Shown piece by piece: positions 34,181-47,100 of a stretch of 64,000 nucleotides of DNA (its first letter is position 1; every line of letters begins with the position of its first letter). The position numbers and the translations under genes are program-made. The stretch comes from Mytilisepta virgata (taxonomy: Eukaryota > Mollusca > Bivalvia > Mytilida > Mytilidae), in NCBI GenBank assembly GCA_028015205.1, contig CM051508.1, positions 17,316,001 to 17,380,000 on the forward strand, written 5' to 3'. The notes below the pieces were generated by a model that had not been told where the DNA came from, did no database searches, and saw only the letters and a program-made list of their open reading frames with translations.

Positions 34181-34599
34181 TATAGGCCTTACTGACATAG
34201 CTACTTATGTAGACTGAGACATCCTTTACCAATGGGTTTATATCATCTGCGTGGATTCTGGAATAATACAAAGTCACTTGAGATTTAGTAAATGAGTACT
34301 ATGATAATCTACCTAATTCTGCTGTCGATACAATAGTGCTAGCAGTTTTCTTCACACCAAAAAAAAAAAAAAAACTTTTACAAAATTTATGATGTACTTT
34401 TTCATGACGAGAAGAGAAAAACCACACAGACACCGACACACCCATGGACTAATCTCTCTTATCCATAACAATTGATTTGGGTTAAATTTTTACAACATCG
34501 TGACTAATTTCAAAATTTGGGGAATGTGATTCCCGTTTGATGCGTGTGTATTGCCCCATTGAGATACAAACGATTATTGTTAAAAAACATTTGTTCCGA

Positions 34600-34719
34600 A
34601 ATACTATCATCGTCGGAAACCCACGGCCGGTCGCGCTTACACTTTGCTTCCACTAACCGATAAGCGGAAGCAAAGCGTAAGCGCGACCGGCCGTTGGTTT
34701 CCGACGATGAAGTACTATT
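34600..34719. repeat. GC-rich long hairpin
   Basis: Arms of about 55 bases each (ggccggtcgcgcttac near 34625 pairs with its complement near 34675) in otherwise AT-rich DNA. Confidence 0.85.
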
Positions 34720-35459
34720 GAAAGGGATTGAAAATTAGTTCAAAGCGGATTTTGCAGCTATGTACTGGTACGTGATTAACTAGAATTAAATAAACAAACT
34801 GAGGAAACAATAGTACAGCGAATCACATTCTTTAATTCTTAAAATAAAACAGCATAATGAGAATATTTAACTTTATCAATTGTTATGCATGAGAGAAATA
34901 AGCAGGCGTGACCAAGGAAATATGTAAGCAACCCAAATCCTCATAAAAGGGCGGATAATTCCGTAAACATGAATTACTTACTTTTTAATATCAAATGTTC
35001 TTTTCCTTCAGTAAAGTTAGATAACACTCCCTCTTTGACTAATTGTCCAGAATTAACTGCAAATTGTTTACTTGGAAAGAAAAACAATCAGTTTATTTTT
35101 AAACGTTTTGAATTTTTATAGTGTAGTTTAATTTTTTAACTTGTAATACTATATAATTGTATTGTTGTCCGAATAAAAACAAACTACATTGCGTGACAGC
35201 GATTTTGAATGTGTGTGCAACGACAACTTGAGATATTATTATGTATATTTTGACCCAACGACATCCAACCTCAGATTTGTGATTTCGATATACTGGCTCA
35301 CATTAGATCATTGTTCTATTTAAAAGTTGTTAAAATTCTTATTCATGTTAAGTCTATATTTAATTAGCATGCAATATTTTTCATTTAGTTTTTAAAAATG
35401 AAATAAAGATGGTCTTCTTATTTATTGATATAAAGACATGAGAATAGTGTATAGGGTAA

Positions 35460-35605
35460 AACTCTTTGATACCAATTTTGATGCACAAGATGTGCACATT
35501 TAGTCGATGTAGGACTCATCAGTTGTGCCCAAGGCCTAAAATGTTGAAAACCAAAGCAATATCCAAAAAGTTGAAAAGCAAATTTAAAAATGCCAAATAG
35601 GACAA
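35460..35605 (+). repeat. dispersed repeat family E, short copy
   Basis: ctttgataccaattttgatg, then gcccaaggcctaaaatgttg; matches families at 300 and 25175. Confidence 0.65.
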
Positions 35606-35764
35606 ATTTCATTTCAAATTTCACATTCTCTTTTATATGATGTTGTGAAGCAGTAGTGCCGTTTCCCCGTGTATTTGTTTCACTCAAAACCTTAAATTTT
35701 TAAATCTTAAACATTTACCTTTTTATGAAATTCATTTCCATGTTAATAAGCAGAAATTTTATGC

Positions 35765-36128
35765 TTAGGGACCGGTCATTTTCTTTTAGTGGGAGGGCCT
35801 GGGAGGAAATGTTCGAAATTTGGGATCTTTTTTGTCAGGACCCCCCCCCCTCTTTCTTATATAATTTAAATTTCAAGCCCTCTTCCCCCTATCCCACCGC
35901 CTTTAAACTTTAACTTTAAAAAGTGAAGTAATGTACAAGTAGTACACTAGATAACACATTGTTCCTACTTATAAAAAATGTTTATTCAAAATTGAATTGT
36001 GATAGACCCCCCCCCCCCACCTCTGGATTACCAGCAAATTTCAATACCCACTTTTGAACTTCCAACCCCCCCCCCCCCCCTTAATTCCTCCCAGGCCCCC
36101 TTTAAGTTACAAATGACAGGTCCCTTAA
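35765..36128. mobile_element. foldback-like element with poly-C tracts
   Basis: Ends ttagggaccggtcatttt and aaatgacaggtcccttaa, with inner inverted gggcctgggaggaa. About 364 bp. Confidence 0.7.
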
Positions 36129-36814
36129 TCCTTAATATAAGCTGAAGTTTTCTGCACGGAGAGGACCTGTATAGGGGCGATTTGTTTCTAATGCCAAGTA
36201 TTTTTTTATCAGTTTTTTGGAATATTGCTTAATAAGACATTCAGAACCAAAATCATTCTACTGTAACATGAAATTAAGGAAATATATAATAAATATAGTA
36301 AATAAATCGTGTTGGATCTGACTGTCCTCCACCTTGAAAAACTGTCTGAAAAAGGTCAATTTTGGCAAATTTGTGTTACAAATGTCTCCCAGAACGATAT
36401 TCTGGTACGAAGAAAAATTAGTAGCTTATTCTTTAGTTAATGTGTCAATGAAAAAAACCTATAAAATTTAAAAGTATACATTTTATTAACAATCAAATAA
36501 TGTTGCGAATATCCGAAATTTTAGTTTAAATTGTGTTTAAAGTGTTAATACCTAGTATAAAGATTTATTATAAGCTACTAGTAAGCTCTTCTATTTTAAA
36601 AAGGGAAATTCTATTTTATTCCCTTTTGAAGCCGATAACCATGGATGCAATAAATGTAAGTAATATACTAGGCAAAATACAAAATAAGACTACAAATTAA
36701 TAATATTTTATTCAAAATGAGGTACTTATTCCTTAACTGCAGTACAAACATGACCAGTTTATTGACATAATGATTCAAATGCAACAAAACATTTCAAGAA
36801 GATATATATTTTCC

Positions 36815-37085
36815 CTAAAATTTTCGGGAAACTTCCCGAAAAGAATTTTGACTGAAGACATACAGTAAATTCAAAGTCAGTTTTCGGGAAATTTACCGAA
36901 ACCTCTGTATCATAAATTTTAAATTCTTCAAATCTACATGTTTTCGGGAAATTTCCCGAAATTATTTTTACTGAAGACATACTGTAAAGTTAAAGTCAGT
37001 TTTTGGGGAAATTTACCGAAACCTCTGTATCATAATTTTTAAATTCTTCAAATCTATGTGTTTTCGGGAAATTTCCCGAAAGAAG
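36815..37085. repeat. 120-bp tandem repeat with palindromic cores
   Basis: About 2.3 units, each with ttttcgggaaatttcccgaa and a second ttttcgggaaatttaccgaa. The linker is ctgaagacatactgtaaag. Confidence 0.9.
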
Positions 37086-38088
37086 TTTAACTGAAGACAT
37101 ACTGTACAGATAAAGTATGATTTTTCTTCCAATCAGAATTATAATTTATTTGATACTTTAATATTCAACAAGCATTCTGAAAGTATTGCTGGGCAATACC
37201 ATGTTCCCTACTAGCTTGAGCTACGAGAAAACGTGCAAAATCACATAAAGTATGTAAATCGGACAAAGTCGTATGGACAGAGTGACCTCTAAAAATTCTG
37301 AAACTATGTTTGCAAGTGGTATACAATAAAGTTTGGTCTCAATTTGGTCTCAATTGGCCCAGTTGTTTCAGAGAAGATCTTTAAAGGAAAGTTTACACTG
37401 GACCACGTCTTTAAAGGGCAAAACTCCTATAAGGGGTCAATTAACAATTTTGGTCATACTGAGTTATTTGACATATTTCTAGATCTTAATTTGTTGAACA
37501 TTTTTGCTGTTTACAGTTTGTCTTATCTATAATAATATTCAAGATAATAACCTAAAACTGCAAAATGTCATTAAAATTAACAATTCAGGGGCAAAAACCC
37601 AATAAAGGGTTGACTGATTCATTTGAAAATTTCATGGCAGGTAGATCTTGACCCGATGAACATATTTACCCAATGTCAGTTTTGCTCTAAATGCTTTAGT
37701 TGAGATAATAAGCCATAAACTGCAGTTCACCCCTATGTTCTATTTTTAGCCATGACGGCCATGTTGGTTAGAAGGTGGGGTCATCAGTCACAATTTTTAA
37801 TCTAGATACCCTAATAATGATTGTAGCCAAGTAGTTTCAGAGGTGAAGATTTTTGTAAAAATTTACGGATGACGACGGACAATGGGCGATGGATGCCAAG
37901 TGATGATAGAAGTTCACTTCACCCTTTGGGTCAAGTGAGCTAAAAATTGGCATTAACACCAAACCTTTATCTTAATACATATATAAGGAGAGTGAAATAG
38001 AACCAAAAACTATTGAGTCACTCAAGCATGAAATTTAGGTAATGCAGAAAAAGTTCTAAGGTATATCATCCAAGATCATGTTTTATAT

Positions 38089-38186
38089 TTATTCATTGAT
38101 GAAGCTTTGTTCCTGATCATTTCTTTTCATGAAACTGACTGGTATTGTCTCAACATAGTCATCTAACTGGTACTGGATGGAATAAC
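38089..38186 (-). CDS. ParB-like/Tudor gene exon 13 and stop
   Basis: 98 nt with TAA at 38089-38091. GYSIQYQLDDYVETIPVSFM gives the remaining strands of the Tudor-like barrel; short tail DQEQSFINE. Acceptor ttgtag. Confidence 0.8.
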
Positions 38187-41100
38187 CTACAAAATAATTC
38201 AAAGATTCATGCATACATGTACATGTATTTTGTTTAAAGGATTAGAATAGCAACAATTTACGGAAGAATTTGTGACATATGATATGCTTCAATGAAATTG
38301 TTTTATACAAGTATGAAATAAAATAATTAATAACTGGAAGCTCTAAAGAGCCTGTATCAATTATCTGCATTGAACTTTTCATCTTGAGCAGGACTAAATA
38401 TTTGGCTGGTTTTTCTATAGAGTTCTATGCTAAACTAAGTTCGGCTGTGGCAGCCAAGATAGTTGACAGTCTAGGTCAATGGACACATTTCTAAAAGAGA
38501 ACCATCTAAGGACTATTTCTGCAAAGTCTGGTTCCAATTGGTAAAGTGGTTTCAGACAAGAAGATTTTTCAATGAATTTTCCCATAGGGCCATAAGTTTA
38601 ACTAAGTTTGGCTGTGGCTGCCATCTTGGTTAACAGTCCGGGTCATCAGACATCCGTCTGAAAGAGGACTTCCTAAGGACAATTACTGCCAAGTTTGATT
38701 GCAACTGGATTTGTAGTTTCATAGAATAAAGTTTTTAAATTCATCCCCCCTTTTTCTTTTTTTTGTAACCGCAGCTATGTCGGTTGGAGGTCAGGTATGC
38801 CAGACACAAGTTTGGAATGGGGCCACCCAAGGACCATTCCACGAAAGTTTGGTTCAGACTGGCTCAGTGGTTTCAGGGGAGTTGACGAAAACGTAAAATT
38901 CCCACAGGCTCAATGTTAAACTAAGTCCACCATGTCGGCCATGTTGGATGGCATTCAGGGAAAACCGAACACATATTTTAAAAGGGTTACCCAAGGACCA
39001 TTCCCCCAAAGTTTGGTTCAAATTGGCATAATGGTCTCAGAGAAGATAACGAAAATGTTAGAATTCCCATAGGGTCCAAGGTTAAGTTATGTCCAACCCT
39101 GGCAGCCATATTGGATGGTGCCCCAGAAAACCAAACATAAATTTTAAAGGACCATCCAAGGACCATTCCACTTAAGTTTGGTTTAAATTGGTTCAGTGGT
39201 TTCACAGGAGTTGACGAAAAAGTAAAATTCCCATAGGCTCAATGTTAAACTAAGTCTTGGTGGCCATGTTGGATGACGTTCAGGGAAACCGAACACATAT
39301 TTAAAAGGGGCCACCCAAGGACCATTCCACCAAAGTTTGGTTCAAATTGGCCTAATGGTCTCAGAGAAGATAAAATATATAGAGCATTGACGGTTGAAGT
39401 AAGTGTGGACACACTATTGTGCTTGACACAAAAAGTGATGGATCTACCTTAAAAAAAAATGAAAAAAAAAATATCAAAATAAAATTTAACATATCCAGCA
39501 GGCAGCGTATAAGCCCCTTAAATACCTTGTATCTTGAAAGAATATAAAATATTTGGAAAGTCTGTTAACTTACTACTCCAAGAACTTGTCAAATTGAATT
39601 AAAAGGAAACATTGCCATTGAAATCAGATGAAATAAAAAAAATTGTGTTTCCTATAATTTTGATACTTTCACCCCATATATCTCAGAACAAATAAAAGAA
39701 TGTATTTTTATGCATACAGGTAAGCTATGGTGGCCATCTTCACTGTCAATTTCTAGTAAGATTATTTTTGATAAAGTGTATAATACCTAAAGGCTTCTTC
39801 ATTAGAACTTTGGCTGGGTACCAGGTTTGGTTCTGTCTCCAGTAAGCCATTATCAAATCCCCTTTTTTATATTCATTCTAAAATAGCAACAGAAAACATG
39901 AGGCTCAGTGGGCTGAGCCTGTATCGCTCATCTTGCAGTCACAAACTTTTGATTTGATTTGACAGACTAGATTGATTTTCAGAAAATTTGTAAATGATCT
40001 TCTATAAAGCTTCATACCAAGTATAAGTTCATTGGCCAAACGGTTTCAGAAGAGAAGTTTTAAATTTCGGGGGCCTCGGTGGCCGAGTGGTCTAGGTAGT
40101 TCATCATGACTACTAATAACCACTAGCCTGTCAACGCTGAGGTTGCAAGTTCGAGTCTCACCTGTGGCGGGGTGTGTTCGACTCCGATCTTAATTGACAA
40201 GGATTGCCAATTTTCCTACCGAAGGTCGGTGGTTCTCTCCGGGTACTCCAGCTTCCTCCACCAATAAAAACTGGCCGCAGCGAAATAGCCAAATGTGCTG
40301 AAAACGGCGTAAAACCCCAACTAAACAAACTAAACAGAATTTAAATTTTGACCAATCAGAACATATAAAGGTTTCTGGCGGCCATTTTGTACCATGGACT
40401 AGAAAGATTTACGCAAAGTTTGTAAAGGACCTTCCGTAGATGCTCCATACCAAAAATCATTTCATTTGGCTTTATGGTTTCAGAGGAGAAGAAGTTTTAA
40501 GTTTCGAGCAATTAGAACATGTTAATGCTCATGATGGCCATTGTTTCACGGACCGGGATGATTTATGCAAACTTTGTAAATGACCTTCCATAGATGCTCC
40601 ATACCAAAAATCAGTTCATGGCTTTACGGTTTCAGAGGAAAAGAAGTTTTAAATTTCGACCAATCAGAAAATGTAAATGCTCATGGTGGCCATTTTGTTT
40701 CATGGACCGGGATGAGTTATGCAAACTTTGTAAAGGACCTTTCATAGATGCTTTATACCAAAAATCAGTTCATTTGTCTTTATTGTTTCAGAGAAGAAGT
40801 TTTAAATTTTGACAAATCAGAACATGTAAATGCTCATGACGGCCATTTTGTTTCATGGACCAAGATGATTTATGCAAACTTTGTAAGGGCCTTCCATAGA
40901 AGCTCCATACCAAAAATCAGTTCATTTGGCTTTACGGTTTCAGAGGAGAAGTTTTAAATTTCGACCAATCAGAACATGAAAATGCTCATGGCAGCCATTT
41001 TGTTTCACAGACCGGGATGACAAAAGCTCACATTGCTCATAATACTGACAAATTTTATGAGTTATTTAATTCTGACTCTTACAATGTTGTTCTTAAAATT

Positions 41101-44100
41101 GCAAAATTTTGTAAAATTATACTAGCTGTTGTTAATTAAATTTATATTGTTTCAACCATTATATGTCCATTTGAAATTTACTGTCTTCCTTAAAATGCAT
41201 TACATTTCCAAATGTATATATGTTAATGAATGTTTATAATGTTCACTGCATTACTTTGTTACTTTGTTATTTTGTTATACTATGAATACTTATAAAGTAT
41301 TTGTGTTTTTGTTCACATACCCCTGTTGGGGTCTTTGAGAAAATAAAAACTTGAAACTTGAAACTTGAAACTTGTCAAAGTGAGCTAAAAATGAAGACTT
41401 AAGCATTTTTTTTATTACAAAGAAAGAGAAATAATGCTCATCATTATATAAGTATATTTTTCTTTATAAAATAAAACATAAAATGTTAATCTGAATAAAT
41501 TTTAAAAGAAACTTCAGATAAATAATTTAACATTAACTACAATATAAATTCAAATTTCAATTTGTTTTGAAAAAAGATTCCTACCTCTGTACTACATGAA
41601 ATGGAAGCTGAACGTAGTGATTGTCTTTCTGTAGTAGTTTTCTTTTTCTGTGAAAAAGGCAAGTAAATAATTATGGCCTTATGACTTACAAGAAAAATAT
41701 TACATCAATTACATAAAGGGAACACAATACACTAAGGTTCATTTTTGCTCAAATTTTACAATATTGTAAATTTTTATGTATACTTTTCACATATGCAAAG
41801 AAAAACATACCTTTTTAAGATATTTGACACTGATCCTCATATTTTAACCAGATTGACTCTATTGGCATTAAAACTTTTACTTGACCCTGATACGGATGTT
41901 TTGCCGAATGTTGTTTTTATAAATCAGTCTTTAGAACAGCAGGAATAAGGTGCACATTGGCTAGATTATTCCTGTCATATTAATACCGAACATACAAATT
42001 CTGATCTGTAATAATGTGTAATTTTGTGTTTTATAATTATAATTCTTCGTTTGTTTGATCATTTTTGCCTAATGCACTTGGGTTTATAATGCAAACAAAT
42101 ATAAAGCTTAAAAAAATAAAATGTATCTCAGGGTAATCAGAATACCTTGATTTGAGTGGCTCCAGATCTTTCTTTTTCCTTTTTTCTTTTATTTTCTATG
42201 GTATCCTGATTTACAGGAACCTAAAATAAAATCAAATATATACACTTGTATATACAGGACAGAATATATGTTCCATATAGGAACATTCATTACAACTTTC
42301 GAGATAATTGAGGAAATAATGTTAAATGGAGGAAATACAATTTGAAACAAAAGACTTATAAATAAAAAGTTTTATCATATTCTCAGGTTAATGACTCAAG
42401 ACAAGTAAATATTTGTTGACAATATGAAGGCAAACAGAACTAAACTTATGATCCGAGTTAAAACATATATGTATAACTGCAAATTAAAACATAATAAATC
42501 AAGAATTAAAGGATTTGTCATTTCTTGTTAGAAGCATGTTTCCTCCCTAAGATACATCTGCATATTAATTACATGATCATACAGAATCTCTCTTAAAGTT
42601 CCTAAATGTAAGCTTGGATATAAGGCTTATATTAAACAAGATGTGGAAGCACATAAATAAGGGTAAGAATCCCCTCTACTCCATGCAGACATATTAAAAA
42701 TACTTTTTTTTTGCATTCAGTGTAAACATTACTTTATCATTTCCTGGAAGAATTCCATTCTCATGGACTGTATCATTTCCTGTATCAGTCTCATTGTCCC
42801 TAGTCCTAATGTCTTTGGAAAGAACAGCACTCTCCTGATAAAGATAATGTAGACATTTCTGTCACGAAATGAAAAGCAAATATGTTTTTTGATAAGGGGG
42901 ATGCATATTATACATGTACATGCCAATATAAGTTCTTAAGACTTTTTGAGGTTCCATATCAGATAATATTTGTATCCGAAACCCCTATTTTGTCCACAGT
43001 CAACCAGAATTGAGGTGAAAAAAATTGAATGAAACACATTTTTTAAGAGGAAATTGAAATCAACTGAAACTATTTTACATTGATGAGCTGTTTTAATTAG
43101 TCTGAAAGCTCTATGTGTAATTTTGTCTCTGGCATATACATTTACTACTGTTATGGGTAGCATGAAAATGCTAATTTTTCATTATATGCTTTTTCCAGAT
43201 TTGTATTTATCTTGTTAATAGACATAGATATACAGTCAAACTTGTCCCTACTGTCATCCTTCATAATGTGGTCACCTACGTATTACTGGGTATGGTCACA
43301 TTTATGCTCTCCCTACTAGTTTTCAAATTAAATTCTATAATGCGGTCACATGCTCAATGCAGTCAGCGGTCAGCAAAAATGATCAAAAGGTTCATTTTTA
43401 TTTCATATTGCGGTCACTATTCGAACAACGAATATAACATGTTTTCAGAGCGGAAATAAACAGTACATTCGGAACTCGGAATCAATCGTAAGGTAAACAT
43501 CAAAGTGTTCCGATGTAATATTTAGTTTGATAATCAGCTGATTGGTAAGTAATTAACACCAATTAAGAGTAGGTAAAGCCCTGAAGGTAACATTTATATG
43601 TATACATGTAGGTATGTTTAATCACAGAAGTGAGCGAATGAATTTGCAATAATGCAGAAATTTAGTCAAGATTTGGTTGCCGAAAAGTCCGGAAATTAAA
43701 TCAAGATTTCTTGCCAAAAAGTCTGAGGTCTCATAAAGAAACATGTACATTGGCGGAAATGAGTTCTTATGCAGAAATGATTCCTGTTGAACTTTATAAC
43801 AGCTTGTGTTTTTTGTAACTGCACAGAATACTGTACTGCCTTGATTATGAGAGCAACAGTTCAAACTAAAATGAGTGACATTTTAAAGTTATTTTAATAT
43901 TTCTTTAAACTGACATCACTGAGCACGTTTCCACTATTTCTTTATTTTTGTAATAAAGTGATGTTTTCATAAATATTTTGTTAATGCAGATATGTGGAGA
44001 CTTGTAAATACAATGTATGTACATTTGAAATACAATTAAATTAAAAATAAATTGCTGTCAACATTATCTATTGATCAAAATACCAAACCTGTGTAGAAAG

Positions 44101-47100
44101 GTCACTGTGTATAGTGGTCACTTTTATATACTCCTAAAGGTGACAATTATAGACAGGTTTGACTGTATTGTACAATAAGTTTAAATTTATAATTTAATAG
44201 ATAAGGAAAGAATTCATACATGTAAGCAATGTTTATTGTTTTCTATGTACCTGAAATTCAGCCATTTTGTACATGTATGCTTGGACACTGTCAGCCAATT
44301 CTTTAATCTGTGTATCCTTTAAAAAAGCTTCTCCTTTCTGAAAAAAATATTGAATTGAAAAGAAATAAAACAATTGCTACATACTGTCATGAATTCAAAG
44401 TTTCTCTTACATGTGTTTATAAAATGTAAAAAGGTTGAAATCAGAAACTAAAGAGCTCCAGCCAAAAAATAACAAAATTTTTTTTAGTGTATCCGTTAGC
44501 TTTACAAAAGTACAAAACTGTGAGATACTTTCGTTTAATTTGAATTCACCTGAAGTGAGAATTCTAATTTTGGTGAGAAAATTTTCTTCTTTCCCATAAT
44601 GGACTATATATAGCAAGTCACCATTTTTTACTTACTAGTTCCTCAATTTTATCGTTCAATTGTTTAATCTGGTTCTGAAGACTATCAATTTTTCTTTTTG
44701 CTTCTTTCAAATCTGCTTCTTTTTCATTTACCCTCATCTGTAAACTTTTAACTGACTCTTGCAGTTTTCTGAAATAAATATTATTGAAATAATATTGTAG
44801 GCTCTTCCTTTTGGTGAAGAGGTTAGCTGACTTTGTATTCCTATTAATTTTAATTGTTTTACTTTTCGAATATTTTGTGCTCATTTTTTAACTTTTAGTT
44901 ATAGCAACTACATTTGTACATTGTATATTGCTCAGAAGTCACTGAGACGGAACCACTAAATGAGCATTATACCAAACCTTCGAACAAATTGAACAAGTTG
45001 TTTCATATTAAACATTTTTTTGTGGTGAATATTTTTCAATTTTTCGTAACAATGGACATATAAGTAAGAGGTTTGGATAACTGACACAATTCTGCAAGTG
45101 GTAGAGATAAGGGCGATTGAATCAAATTGTATCAATTGGAATAGTTATTCCATAGTAAAAGATTTTAAAATATTGTTTTGTTTCCTGTTATTACTGAAAC
45201 TGTTAGAATTCCAGATCTTCATACATGTACAAAACTTTGAAACTGGACCATCCAAGTATCCCTTTATCAAAGTTTGGACCAAACTGACCCAGCTGTTTTA
45301 GAGAATAGCTTTAAAAGAAATTTTGATGACAACAGATGATACATTGTAGCTGGCAGAATCAAAGCAATGTCAATAGCTCATATAGCTTTTTTGCAAGGTG
45401 AGTTATAAAATCAATGAAAATGTTCAGAATAAATTCATATAGATGGTTTAAATAAATCAAAATTTAACATACATGTTTCCCTCCTGCACAGAAATACTCA
45501 TTTCAGGTGATTTTTTATGTTGATTTTTTGCAGATGATTTCTGTGATTTCTCTTCAAATTCACTAAAATGAAAATTCATAGAAATACAATTACTAATCTA
45601 ATATTATTTTAACAAAGTACAATGTACATTAAAAATAATGTTCTTTTGTTTAGTTGGGGTTTTACGCCGTTTTCAGCACATTTGGCTATTTCGCGGCAGC
45701 CAGTTTTTATTGGTGGAGGAATCCGGAGTACCCGGAGAGAACCACTGACCTTCGCTAGGAAAATTGGCAATCCTTGTCAATTAAGATTGGAGTCGAACTC
45801 TCAACCTCAGCGTTGACAGGCTAGTGATCATTAGTAGTCATAACGAACTACCTAGACCACTTGGCCTAAAAATAATGTATATTACATGTATATCATATCA
45901 GAATCAGAATATTGCATGGAGTATAGAGTATAGAGGTGATTCTAACACTTATCTGTGTGCTTTCATATCTTGTTAACTGTAACACTTCTGGGAGAAATTA
46001 AGACTCGTTTATTTTGGTATCAAAATTGTCATATGTTAAATTTTACAAAAACAGACAATCGAAATTCTCTTAATACTTTCATTTTCAATAACATCACTTT
46101 TTCCCTTCATTTCATACACTGATGCTTACAAAGTATGACAGGTTGACAAAAAAATTCAGCTGTAAATGTTATCGATGATAGGAAATACTAGGTGTTTTAG
46201 GTCTGATATTGTACTGTATCCTATTGATCTTTTCCCTCGTTCAATTCTATAGAATATTGTTTCATTGTTATCCCAGGAAATGGAAGATTTATTATCATTA
46301 ATATTAGCTTATTTACCAATTGCTTTTTGTTAAAATTTTCCAGTCACGTGAACGTATTAAATCTGCTAATACTGTTTTCTGATTTTCTACTGTAGCTGCT
46401 GACATTGAAGATAGATGGAACACTTTAATATCTCCTCTGGGGGTGTTCTTCAATTCCTTTTCCTTCCACATTCTTAGAATTGTTTGAATCATTGTCCACA
46501 CATCATCAGCTGATTTTGACAAACTCAAAACTGTCTTGTGTTTGTTATGTAGTTCAGTATACGAGTTAAGTCGTAAAATTGTTAACATCCGATCCTTCCA
46601 TAACTTCAAGCATTTCTGGCTTATTCTAGTTTCAACTTTATTTACACCTTCCTTTTTCAGTATCACCAACAATTCATTTCTAAAAAGCTCCAGCATGTCT
46701 ACTGTTGTCATAGGTTTACTATATGCATTTCCCTCATTGTGTATAAGGGAAAGCTTTAAGGCCTCTTCATTGGAAAGATTTTTATACAATTTCACATTCA
46801 CTGCCTGAGGAATGTCATACCCTTCTGACAATAACTCTTGCAATGCAACCCGTGTATGATTACCACCAAGAGTTTCCACCAAACACTGTGATTCTGATAA
46901 AAAATCTACCTCAACACCTGATGAATCTGTCCTCTGTATGTAATTTCCAAGCAAAATTGTGAAACATGTATTATGGCTTCTATACAACTCTTTCAGAGCA
47001 TTTACATGCTTTGTGTCTAGCTTTCTGGCTAATCTATTTGAGTGAGGCTGTACTAAATTAAAAACATTTACTGGTACACAATCACCTGAAATACATGTAA

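Noticed and set aside
40070..40165. Functional tRNA-Leu/Ser gene
   Set aside because: A and B boxes are present, but the fold is incomplete and the sequence continues into a conserved SINE body with other copies at 5591 and 45642.
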